DNA of 27,740 nt from Aquirhabdus sp. GTDB lineage: Bacteria; Pseudomonadota; Gammaproteobacteria; Pseudomonadales; Moraxellaceae. The DNA lies in NCBI GenBank assembly GCA_030149815.1, contig JASLHI010000006.1, positions 1 through 27,740 of the forward strand, in the 5' to 3' direction. The notes beneath the pieces were generated by a model. The model made no database searches. It was not told where the DNA came from and saw only the letters and a list, made by a program, of their open reading frames with translations. Below are positions 8,206-15,926 of the stretch, in pieces (position 1 is the first letter of the stretch; each line of letters starts with the position of its first letter). Position numbers and translations under genes: made by a program.

Positions 8206-9939
8206 TTAGCGGCTACGATTTTCAGCAAGCAAATACAGTTTGCGCCAAAAGAATCGATTTAAAATCGTGACAAACACACACATCACACCAATACCCAAGG
8301 CAATTCGGGGAAAATCACCAGCATCTGTCATTTGCTTAATATAACTACCTAAACCCACAGCCACTAAATGTGTTTTACCCCAAGTCACATACTCAGCAAC
8401 AATACTCGCATTCCATGAACCACCGCTTGCGGTAATTGCACCAGTAATATAGCTCGGAAAAATAGCAGGCAAATAAAACCGCTTCCACTTCAGCCAGCCT
8501 TTTAATCCCAAATTATCAGCAGCTAAACGTAACTCAGTAGGGATCGAAGATGCGCCAGCAATCACATTAAAAATAATGTACCACTGTGTACCAAAAATAA
8601 TCAGTGGGCTTAACCAAATGCTAGGACTCAGTTGCAATGCAACCAACACAAAGACAACCAAAGGAAAGAGTAAATTGACTGGGAATGCTGCCAAAAACTG
8701 AGCAACCGCTTGTACACGTTGTGAATATTCAGGACGCAAACCAATCCATACTGCAATCGGAACCCAAACCACAGATGCTAACGCGATCAATATCATCACG
8801 CGAAGCAAAGTCACAAGACCCAATCCAGCCACATGTGCAACTTCAGCCCAGCCTACTTCACCCAAAACAAACACAATCAGCCGGTAAATAGCGCCGATAA
8901 TCATTAATAAGATGACCGCATCCCACACTCTTGACCAGACTGGATTTAAATCTCTAGGGCGTGCCTGAATAGATGTTCCATCATATTTTTGAGCAAACCA
9001 ACCAAGTGCTTTGCGCATTTGCGCCCAAAATGCATCCGTTAGTGCACTGACCCAACGACTACGACGCATCCAATTGAGCAGCCATGAATGCTGATTACTT
9101 TCGCCTTGAGATTCCTCAAAACGAAATTTGTCTGCCCAAGCCAACAAAGGACGGAAAAAGAATTGATCATATAAAATAATCCCTGCGAGCATTGCACCAA
9201 TTGCCCAAGCAATCGCATGAACATCACGGGCATCAATCGCTACAGCGATATAAGAACCAATTCCTGGTAACTTGATATCGTGCCCCGCAACAGAAATCGC
9301 CTCAGCAGCAACCAGAAAAAACCAGCCGCCCGACATGGACATCATCATGTTCCATAGCAAACCAGGCATGGCAAATGGCAACTCTAGCCGCCAAAATCGC
9401 TGCCATCCTGACAGCTGAAAAACACGAGATGCTTCGTGTAGTTCAGGAGGTACTGTTTTCATGGACTGATATAGGCTGAATGCCATATTCCAAACCTGCG
9501 ATGTAAAAATCGCAAAAATTGCTGCGCATTCAGCACCTAACAAATTGCCTGGGAATAAAGCAATAAAAGGTGCAATCGCAATCGCCTGAAATCCTAGAAT
9601 CGGCACAGACTGCATAATGTCTAGCATGGGAATAATGGCTTTTTCAGCTGTTTTATATTTGGCAGCAATCGCCGCAAATATAAACGTGAAAAGCAATGAA
9701 AAAGCTAACGCAATAAACATACGCAAAGTTGTGCGTAATAAATAATAAGGCAAATAAATTGGATCAAGTGAAATAGGTAAAGTTTCACCCACCACAAAAG
9801 GATGACTCATACCACTTGCGCCAAAAGCAATTGACACAATAATCGCTAAAACAATAGGCAACAACACCCAATCCCAGCGATTAGGAGCAGATACTGCAAA
9901 AGTAAAATTTTTTCGCCGTGGATCGATAAATTGAAACAT
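8206..9939 (-). CDS. NitT/TauT-family ABC transporter, two-domain fused permease
   Basis: An inner-membrane permease with two complete binding-protein-dependent transport domains in one chain, so one copy may replace the usual permease dimer. The first half carries the ATPase-contacting EAA loop ELHEASRVFQLSGWQRFWRL followed by LPFAMPGLLW. The second carries LRLAADNLGLKGWLKWKRF followed by LPAIFPSYITG. Hydrophobic segments near residues 25-45, 65-90, 105-130, 325-350, 365-395 and 410-440 flank them, with a soluble linker around 265-320. I choose ATG 9939 (577 residues): GAGG lies eight bases upstream, whereas the GTG two codons earlier is only two bases from it. No periplasmic binding protein gene is present on either side, so the solute receptor must be encoded elsewhere (inference). 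Confidence 0.88.
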   Translation of the reverse strand: MFQFIDPRRKNFTFAVSAPNRWDWVLLPIVLAIIVSIAFGASGMSHPFVVGETLPISLDPIYLPYYLLRTTLRMFIALAFSLLFTFIFAAIAAKYKTAEKAIIPMLDIMQSVPILGFQAIAIAPFIALFPGNLLGAECAAIFAIFTSQVWNMAFSLYQSMKTVPPELHEASRVFQLSGWQRFWRLELPFAMPGLLWNMMMSMSGGWFFLVAAEAISVAGHDIKLPGIGSYIAVAIDARDVHAIAWAIGAMLAGIILYDQFFFRPLLAWADKFRFEESQGESNQHSWLLNWMRRSRWVSALTDAFWAQMRKALGWFAQKYDGTSIQARPRDLNPVWSRVWDAVILLMIIGAIYRLIVFVLGEVGWAEVAHVAGLGLVTLLRVMILIALASVVWVPIAVWIGLRPEYSQRVQAVAQFLAAFPVNLLFPLVVFVLVALQLSPSIWLSPLIIFGTQWYIIFNVIAGASSIPTELRLAADNLGLKGWLKWKRFYLPAIFPSYITGAITASGGSWNASIVAEYVTWGKTHLVAVGLGSYIKQMTDAGDFPRIALGIGVMCVFVTILNRFFWRKLYLLAENRSR

Positions 9940-9978
9940 AGCCACAGCCTCACACAGATTTAACGACTTTCTATTCGT

Positions 9979-10006
9979 AAAATATTTTTGAAAAATATAC
10001 TGTTAA
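9979..10006 (-). promoter_or_regulatory. Candidate promoter of the ABC importer operon
   Basis: On the - strand TTAACA (10006-10001) and TATTTT (9984-9979) are separated by 16 bases and lie about 40 bases before the chosen permease start. This is a by-eye match of five and four bases to the sigma70 boxes. Confidence 0.4.
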
Positions 10007-10049
10007 GATTACGCAGAAATGATGACAGTATTCTTACAAAAAAATTGCA

Positions 10050-10077
10050 ACCATAGAGCAAACTCTACATCTATGGT
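10050..10077 (-). terminator. Possible terminator after the four-helix membrane protein gene
   Basis: ACCATAGA (10050-10057) pairs exactly with TCTATGGT (10070-10077). Read on the - strand, the stem is followed after five bases by a run of seven T. It lies 45 bases past the stop of the upstream - strand gene. The loop of 12 bases is long, so this is moderate support. Confidence 0.45.
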
Positions 10078-10122
10078 CATTAATCGCTCTAAAATAATAA
10101 ACTCTAGAACGAGTCAATATAA

Positions 10123-10695
10123 CTAGATCTTTCGTTTTCGCTTCACAACGCTAAAACTCGGCAGCATCCAATGCATCGTTGCTGATAAAATTGCAACACA
10201 AACCACAACAGCAATCACCCAGCCTGATAACGAAAAACGCTCAGGATATAAAACATAAAAAGCAGATAAACCAATGCTATTACACGCAATAATTAATACC
10301 GCACATGCATAATCGTGAAAACGGCGTGCACGATCAGAATTAGCAATCCATTCTTGATCAGAGTTATAACTAGGTAAAGACAAATGTGCATTACCCAGTT
10401 GCTCTATTTTGGATAAATACGCGCGAATATTTGTAATGATTAATTCGTATTTATAATTCAAAAAAGCAAAACTTGCAGATGCAACGGGAAAACCTAATAA
10501 AATCCATTCAATATGCGCATTACTTAGCCCTGTCGCACCATGAGATGCGATTAACGCTGCGAGTAAACCCACAAAGAAGCTGATAAAAATCGTTAAACCC
10601 TGTTGACGCTGAGACGTCCGAGCATTCAGTTCATTATATGCTGAGATATAACGATAATTAGCTGTGACATATTCATTTTCAAATCGATTAGTCAT
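10123..10695 (-). CDS. Four-helix membrane protein of unknown function
   Basis: I do not recognise this 190-residue protein. An N-terminal soluble helix of about 30 residues (ENEYVTANYRYISAYNELNA) is followed by four predicted membrane segments near 31-51, 61-80, 130-150 and 157-177, then a strongly basic tail ending KRKRKI. About 50 polar residues lie between the second and third segments and contain an Asp/Arg-rich stretch NSDRARRFHDY. No catalytic motif is visible. The start is supported by AGGG eight bases before ATG 10695. It is a single-gene unit, with a possible terminator on its 3' side and the fabI terminator on its 5' side. The helix-rich topology loosely recalls SLATT/DUF4231-type membrane proteins, but I cannot claim membership. 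Confidence 0.8.
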   Translation of the reverse strand: MTNRFENEYVTANYRYISAYNELNARTSQRQQGLTIFISFFVGLLAALIASHGATGLSNAHIEWILLGFPVASASFAFLNYKYELIITNIRAYLSKIEQLGNAHLSLPSYNSDQEWIANSDRARRFHDYACAVLIIACNSIGLSAFYVLYPERFSLSGWVIAVVVCVAILSATMHWMLPSFSVVKRKRKI

Positions 10696-10822
10696 ATGAT
10701 CAACCCTAAGAAATAAAACAGAAAGATCAATGCTGTTTTAGGCTTACAAATAGGTCGCTATTCTAACGAATTATGAAATTAGATGCGAAATGTTTATGTC
10801 ACAAACACCTGTGCCAATGATG

Positions 10823-10858
10823 AAAAAAGCCAAATTCAATCCACTTGAATTTGGCTTT
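10823..10858 (-). terminator. Intrinsic terminator after fabI
   Basis: AAAGCCAAATTCAA (10826-10839) and TTGAATTTGGCTTT (10845-10858) form a perfect 14-bp stem with a 5-base loop. On the - strand the stem is followed by a T run, as expected for a terminator 45 bases after the fabI stop. Confidence 0.88.
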
Positions 10859-10902
10859 CTCGGAATGATCAATCGACCACTTACAACTGAATTGTGACCA
10901 AT

Positions 10903-11697
10903 TTACTCTGCTGCAAGCATACGCTCACTCATTGCTACCGTATTGAAACCGCCATCTACATAAAGAATCTCGCCAGTGATCGCTGATGCCCACGGTGAAC
11001 ACAAAAATAATGCAGCATTACCCACCTCTTCAATTGTTACATTGCGTTGTAGTGGCGCGACTTGTGCATTGACGTCCAGCATTTTACGAAAGCTCTTAAT
11101 ACCACTTGCTGCAAGTGTACGAATCGGACCTGCTGAAATACCATTCACACGAATTCCCTCTGCACCCAAACTGGTTGCAAGATAGCGCACACTGGCTTCG
11201 AGTGAAGCTTTTGCCAAACCCATGACGTTGTAATTTGGCAATACGCGTTCGCTACCTTGATAAGTCAGCGTCAATAAACAACCTTGGCGTACCGCTAATA
11301 ATGGACGTGCTGCGCGAGCCAACGCCACAAAACTATATGCACTAATATCATGTGCGATACGGAAGCCTTCGCGATTGGTCACAGTCGTAAAGTCGCCCTC
11401 AAGCTGATCCGCAGGCGCAAAACCAATCGCATGAACCACGCCATCCAAACCATCCCAATACTTTGCAAGATCAACAAATGTCTGCTCAATCGCAGCATCA
11501 TCGGCTACATCACATGGAAATACCAAAGTCGAACCAAAAGAAGCCGCAAACTCATCGACCCGTTTTTTTAATTTCTCATTCGGGTAAGTAAAAGCTAATT
11601 CCGCACCTTCACGGTGTAGAGATTGAGCAATACCATATGCAATGGATAATTTACTGGCGATCCCAGTCACGAGAAAACGTTTACCTTGTAATAGCAT
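10903..11697 (-). CDS. fabI: Enoyl-[acyl-carrier-protein] reductase (NADH)
   Basis: FabI catalyses the last reduction of each fatty-acid elongation cycle, converting trans-2-enoyl-ACP to acyl-ACP with NADH, and is the target of triclosan. The sequence follows E. coli FabI closely: VTGIASKLSIAYGIAQ for the cofactor, HAIGFAP, the active-site tyrosines Y146 and Y156 (PNYNVMGLAKAS), catalytic K163, and SAGPIRTLAASGIK. ATG 11697 gives 264 residues and the E. coli numbering of these residues. It has AGAGAG five bases upstream, whereas the GTG two codons earlier overlaps that site. It is a single gene with its own terminator. Nothing in the sequence suggests the diazaborine- or triclosan-resistant G93V-type change; the glycine is kept in the IGFAP motif. 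Confidence 0.96.
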   Translation of the reverse strand: MLLQGKRFLVTGIASKLSIAYGIAQSLHREGAELAFTYPNEKLKKRVDEFAASFGSTLVFPCDVADDAAIEQTFVDLAKYWDGLDGVVHAIGFAPADQLEGDFTTVTNREGFRIAHDISAYSFVALARAARPLLAVRQGCLLTLTYQGSERVLPNYNVMGLAKASLEASVRYLATSLGAEGIRVNGISAGPIRTLAASGIKSFRKMLDVNAQVAPLQRNVTIEEVGNAALFLCSPWASAITGEILYVDGGFNTVAMSERMLAAE

Positions 11698-11801
11698 AGC
11701 CACTCTCTTTTCAATTAAAAGTATCTTTAGATTTAAAACAAAATTTGGAACATTAAAATTAAAACAGTCAACCGATAACAGTTAAATGAATCCTAACAGA
11801 T

Positions 11802-11846
11802 TTTTGAAAAATTACTTTCCTCAGCACAACCAATGATTTTTCAAAA
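11802..11846. repeat. 11-bp inverted repeat between yejE and fabI
   Basis: TTTTGAAAAAT (11802-11812) is the exact complement of ATTTTTCAAAA (11836-11846) with 23 bases between. Just beside it, ACGTA (11849-11853) and TACGT (11859-11863) form a tiny hairpin followed on the - strand by ACTTTT, a weak terminator candidate for the yej genes. The larger repeat could be an operator for fabI or part of the 3' end of the yej transcript. I cannot decide. Confidence 0.45.
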
Positions 11847-11875
11847 GTACGTAAATGATACGTTAGCATGGAAAA

Positions 11876-12901
11876 TTATTGTTTCGGATCAAACGCATCA
11901 CGTGCAGCCTCTCCAATAAACACCAGTACAGAAAGCAAAATCGATAACGTAAAAAAAGCAGACAAAGCCAACCACGGCGCATCCAAATTATTTTTCGCTT
12001 GGACAATTAACTCACCCAGCGAAGCGGAACCCGGTGGCAAACCGTAACCCAAAAAATCTAACGTCGATAATGCGGTAATATTTGCCGTCAGAATAAATGG
12101 GATTTGTGACAAGCTAGAACTGAGAGCATTCGGCAAAATATGTCTCATAATAATCTGAAAATGCCCCACGCCTAATGCCTGCGCTGCACGCACATAATCC
12201 AAATTTCGCGCTCGCAAAAACTCTGCTCGAACAATACTGACCAAACTCATCCAGCCAAACAACAGCATAATTGCAAATAGCCAGTAGATACTAGGTGAAA
12301 AAAAACTCACCAAGATCATCGTGATAAAAAGCTGAGGCATGCCACCCCATACTTCAAATAATCGTTGCCCAATCAGATCAATCCAGCCTCCGTAATAGCC
12401 TTGAATTGCTCCGATTAAAATCCCAATCATTGAGCCTGCAATCGTCAAGCTCAAGCCAAATAAAATCGAGACACGTAAGCTGTATAAAATACGCGCTAAC
12501 ACATCACGACCCTGATCATCTGTTCCCAACCAATTCTGCGTTGAAGGTGGCGCAGGCGCTACTACAGGTAATGTAAGATTTGGCGTCTGATCCGCAAAAT
12601 GAATCACTGGCCACAACATCCAGCCATGTTGGTCAATTAATTGCTGAACAACTGGATCTCGATAATTGGCTTCAGTCTCAAAAATCCCACCAAACTCCTG
12701 TTCGGAATATTGATAAAGAACTGGGCTATAAAGGTTACCTTTATAGCTCAATAGCAATGGTTTATCATTGGCAATAAAATTGGAAAATAACGATAAAGTT
12801 AAAATAATTAAAAAAATCCAGAATGACGCATAACCTTTGCGATTCTTTTTAAATCGACGCAACCGCATTTGCATTAAAGGCGTTAAAGAAAAGAAACTCA
12901 T
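11876..12901 (-). CDS. yejE: Oligopeptide ABC transporter permease, YejE type
   Basis: Inner-membrane permease of a dipeptide/oligopeptide importer of the Yej (microcin C uptake) group. Characteristic of YejE are the N-terminal basic stretch RFKKNRKGYASFWIF with one membrane helix, then a long periplasmic insert of about 90 residues (NDKPLLLSYKGNLY and later EFGGIFETEANYRDP). NWLGTDDQGRDVLARILY precedes the transport domain, and the EAA loop reads RAAQALGVGHFQIIMRHILPNA. Its ATG overlaps the yejB stop by four bases (ATGA), so it is translationally coupled. In E. coli the order is yejABEF; here the gene after yejE is fabI, and no yejF ATPase follows. Identity as a Yej-type permease is strong; the natural substrate is not known from sequence. 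Confidence 0.92.
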   Translation of the reverse strand: MSFFSLTPLMQMRLRRFKKNRKGYASFWIFLIILTLSLFSNFIANDKPLLLSYKGNLYSPVLYQYSEQEFGGIFETEANYRDPVVQQLIDQHGWMLWPVIHFADQTPNLTLPVVAPAPPSTQNWLGTDDQGRDVLARILYSLRVSILFGLSLTIAGSMIGILIGAIQGYYGGWIDLIGQRLFEVWGGMPQLFITMILVSFFSPSIYWLFAIMLLFGWMSLVSIVRAEFLRARNLDYVRAAQALGVGHFQIIMRHILPNALSSSLSQIPFILTANITALSTLDFLGYGLPPGSASLGELIVQAKNNLDAPWLALSAFFTLSILLSVLVFIGEAARDAFDPKQ

Positions 12902-13989
12902 TTGGCTACTCTTCTCAATTCTCGCCGCTCAAAATCTAAATGGGGATCAATCAAGCGATATAAAATATCACTCATCAAACGCAGTAACATTCCAACTAAA
13001 GTATATAAAAATAATGTTCCAAAAATGACAGGATAATCCCGTTGTTGAATCGCTTCAAAACCTAATAAACCAATACCATTAAGATTAAAAACGATTTCTA
13101 TCAGAAAATTACCAACCAAAAAAACTGCTAATAATGCATCCGGTAAACCCGCAATCATGACCAATATCGCGTTCTTAAATATATGTCGATAAAGGATTCG
13201 GTGATCCGTCAATCCTCGTGCGCGTGCACCAAGCACATACGGTTTATGTAGTTCTTCTAAAAATGAAAACTTGGTTAAATAGGTCAACTTTGCAAAACCA
13301 CCTGCAGTCATTGCAAGTAACGGTAAAGTCATGTGCCACAGATAGTCTTTGATTTGACCCGTGAAATTAAGCTGATCAAAGTTTTCAGAAACCAATCCCT
13401 GCAAAGGAAACCACTTGAGAAATGAACCACCTGCAAAAAATACCATCAACAGAATGGCAAAAATAAACACAGGAACGGCATAACCTGCAACGAGAAAAAA
13501 AGCCGTCCAATGATCAAAACGCTCACCATGCTTTACTGCTTTTCGAATCCCTAATGGAATAGAAATCAGATAGATGATTAATGTGCCCCATAAACCTAAA
13601 GATAGCGTTACAGGTAACCTTTCTTTCATGAGTTCAAGGACTGATTTTCCTTTAAAAAAACTCATTCCGAAATCAAAATGAGCGTAATCTTTGAGCATCA
13701 TCCAAAAGCGCTCAGAAGCAGGATGATCAAAACCATATTGTTGTTTAATTTGAGCAAGAATTTCAGGTGAAAGACCACGAGATCCCTCATAAGAAGCGTT
13801 ATTGTGATCAGCACGAATATCTAAACCACCCACACTGCCTAATTCATGAATACCAGTATATTTGGCTTGTTCAATCGCCTGTTCGACAGGTCCACCGGGT
13901 GCGATTTGAATGACAACAAAATTAATCGAAAGAATGAGAAATAAAGTAGGAATAATTAGAATTAGTCTTTTTAAAATATAAATCAGCAT
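12898..13989 (-). CDS. yejB: Oligopeptide ABC transporter permease, YejB type
   Basis: Partner permease of YejE. The 363-residue protein starts with MLIYILKRLILIIPTLF and IAPGGPVEQAIEQ, which is diagnostic of YejB among Dpp/Opp permeases. It has the usual long periplasmic insert (about 30-95) with GLSPEILAQIKQQYGFD, a family signature for peptide permeases, then the membrane domain with an EAA loop near LGARARGLTDHRILYRHIFK. The start lies one base after the yejA stop and the end overlaps yejE by four bases, so all three are made from one message. Membrane segments are visible near 10-30, 130-150, 165-195, 235-250, 285-310 and 325-350. No unusual residues noted. Confidence 0.93.
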   Translation of the reverse strand: MLIYILKRLILIIPTLFLILSINFVVIQIAPGGPVEQAIEQAKYTGIHELGSVGGLDIRADHNNASYEGSRGLSPEILAQIKQQYGFDHPASERFWMMLKDYAHFDFGMSFFKGKSVLELMKERLPVTLSLGLWGTLIIYLISIPLGIRKAVKHGERFDHWTAFFLVAGYAVPVFIFAILLMVFFAGGSFLKWFPLQGLVSENFDQLNFTGQIKDYLWHMTLPLLAMTAGGFAKLTYLTKFSFLEELHKPYVLGARARGLTDHRILYRHIFKNAILVMIAGLPDALLAVFLVGNFLIEIVFNLNGIGLLGFEAIQQRDYPVIFGTLFLYTLVGMLLRLMSDILYRLIDPHLDFERRELRRVAK

Positions 13990-13990
13990 A

Positions 13991-15901
13991 TTATTGATGA
14001 CCTATATATTGGTTAATATGCTGCGTGCTAGATGAATCAATCCACCAATAATCTAATCCCAAATCATAGTTTGGTGTGATATTCGGATGACGATATTGAC
14101 TCCAATACACGACTCGATTCCCAACTAATCCATATAACGGAACCATATAATATTCTGCGCGTAATACACGGTCTAAAGCGTGGGTTATATGAAGCACTTC
14201 ATACCGATCATGAGCATTCATCAGTTGATTTAAAAGCCTATCAACCGCTAAGTTTTGAATTCCTGCAGTATTCAAACTACCCTGACGATTTGCAGATTGA
14301 CTTCCCCAATATCCAACCTGTTCTTGGCTTGGTGATAATGTTTGCGGAAATTCATCAACAATCATGTCGTAATCAAAACGACGAACACGTTCAATATATT
14401 GTGGAGTATCCACTAAACGAATCGTGGCATTCACACCTAATCGCTTGAGATTACGAACATAAGGCAATAATGTGCGTTGTAAATTCGCATCTTTGCATAA
14501 TATTTCGATCGAATAAATCTTGCCTTGTGCATCAACCAACTGACCATTGTTATAGCGATAACCCCTATTTAATAATAGCTGGCGCGCCTTTAATAAATTA
14601 TCTCGATTAAATCCATCACCACGACTCACTGGCGCAGACCAGACATTGAGAATATCATCTCTTTCATCTGATGAAAATTGAGTTAATAAAGGCGTTAAAT
14701 AGGCCATTTCCTCAACAGAAGGCGTTCCTTTTGCCTCTAACTCACTGTTAAAAAAATAACTTTGTAATCGCGCATATCGATGATTGAGTAATGCTTTATT
14801 TAGCCATTCAAAATCAAACGCCTCTGTGAATGCTTTACGCACGAGGCGGTCATGAAATTTATTTAAGCCCAAATTAAAAACTAAACCACTCATGGTAATC
14901 GGATTTTTATTTGGTATTGTTTCTTGGGCGACTAATCCTTGATGTATTGCAGGGAAATTATAATTTCTGAATCCGTTCTGAGAAGCTTTCTCGACTCGAA
15001 ATGTATATTGACCCATTTTAAAGCCCTGAAAAGCCGCTTCAGGATCACGATAATAGATATATTTGATGCGACCAAAGTTATATTTGCCACTATTCACCAT
15101 CAAATCACGCGCCCAGTAATCAGGATTACGCTTATAGGTAATACTTCGACCTGAATCTATGTTATCGAGTAAATAAGGACCACTACCGACTGGTGCGACC
15201 ATAGAAACTCGATCAAATGGACGATTTTTCCAATCTTGGCGAGAAAAAATAGACATCTGACCAATAGCGAGCGCGAGTTTGATATTAATTTTTGATGTCG
15301 TATTAGAAGCAATGATCTTTTTAAAATCAAATCGTACTGTTTGCCGATCAAGCGCAGTTATTTTTTGAATATTAGAATAATATAACCTTAATCCAGGTGA
15401 ACCTTTACTCAAAATCGTATTGAATGTAAAAACCACATCATCTGCTGTAACAGGCTGATGATTGGAAAAATAAGCTTTTGGATTGATATGAAAAATAATC
15501 CATGATGAATCGTTTGGATCACGCGTGATTTGGTCTGCTAATAAACCATAACTGACAGATGGTTCATTTAGAGATGAACTCAGCAGTGAATCAAACAGAT
15601 AAGCTGTACCGTTTACAGCCGTGCCAGTATTAATCAGCGGATTTAAACTATCAAACGTTCCCAATTCAAACGTCGAGAACTCACCACCTTTTGGTGCAGT
15701 TGGATTGCTATAAGGTAAATAAGATAGCGAAGAAGACGCATGTTCATCTAATGTGAGCATATTGGATGTGATTGGCGCTGCAAATACAGACGTCACCATC
15801 AATGTCTGTATTGCTAAGGATGTAAATAGTTGTTTAGCTGTCGACTGTCTAATTCCGTAGAAAGCCTGCACATAGAAAGCTTGTAAAAATCCTAATTTCA
15901 T
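13991..15901 (-). CDS. yejA: Periplasmic oligopeptide-binding protein, YejA type
   Basis: Extracellular solute-binding protein family 5 receptor that would deliver peptides to YejBE. A signal peptide covers the N-terminus (KQLFTSLAIQTLMVTSVFAA); the mature part starts near APITSNMLTLDEHASSSL. Family features include PKGGEFSTFELGTFDSLNPL, DPNDSSWIIFHINPKAYFSN with PVTADDVVFTFN, and VGSGPYLLDNIDSGRSITYKR. The open frame continues far upstream inside mltD, so the longest ORF is not the real gene. ATG 15901 (636 residues) has GGATGGA just before it and gives a sensible signal peptide; ATG 15910 is an alternative. The mltD stop lies 25 bases upstream, so yejA is probably co-transcribed with mltD. 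No lipobox is seen. Confidence 0.92.
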   Translation of the reverse strand: MKLGFLQAFYVQAFYGIRQSTAKQLFTSLAIQTLMVTSVFAAPITSNMLTLDEHASSSLSYLPYSNPTAPKGGEFSTFELGTFDSLNPLINTGTAVNGTAYLFDSLLSSSLNEPSVSYGLLADQITRDPNDSSWIIFHINPKAYFSNHQPVTADDVVFTFNTILSKGSPGLRLYYSNIQKITALDRQTVRFDFKKIIASNTTSKINIKLALAIGQMSIFSRQDWKNRPFDRVSMVAPVGSGPYLLDNIDSGRSITYKRNPDYWARDLMVNSGKYNFGRIKYIYYRDPEAAFQGFKMGQYTFRVEKASQNGFRNYNFPAIHQGLVAQETIPNKNPITMSGLVFNLGLNKFHDRLVRKAFTEAFDFEWLNKALLNHRYARLQSYFFNSELEAKGTPSVEEMAYLTPLLTQFSSDERDDILNVWSAPVSRGDGFNRDNLLKARQLLLNRGYRYNNGQLVDAQGKIYSIEILCKDANLQRTLLPYVRNLKRLGVNATIRLVDTPQYIERVRRFDYDMIVDEFPQTLSPSQEQVGYWGSQSANRQGSLNTAGIQNLAVDRLLNQLMNAHDRYEVLHITHALDRVLRAEYYMVPLYGLVGNRVVYWSQYRHPNITPNYDLGLDYWWIDSSSTQHINQYIGHQ

Positions 15902-15926
15902 TGTGTCCATCCATGGACATTGGAAA

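Noticed and set aside
9937..11703. The same nine bases GTGGCTATG at the starts of the permease and fabI genes
   Set aside because: Only nine bases, in unrelated genes, with different upstream sequence; treated as coincidence, and in both the internal ATG is the better start.
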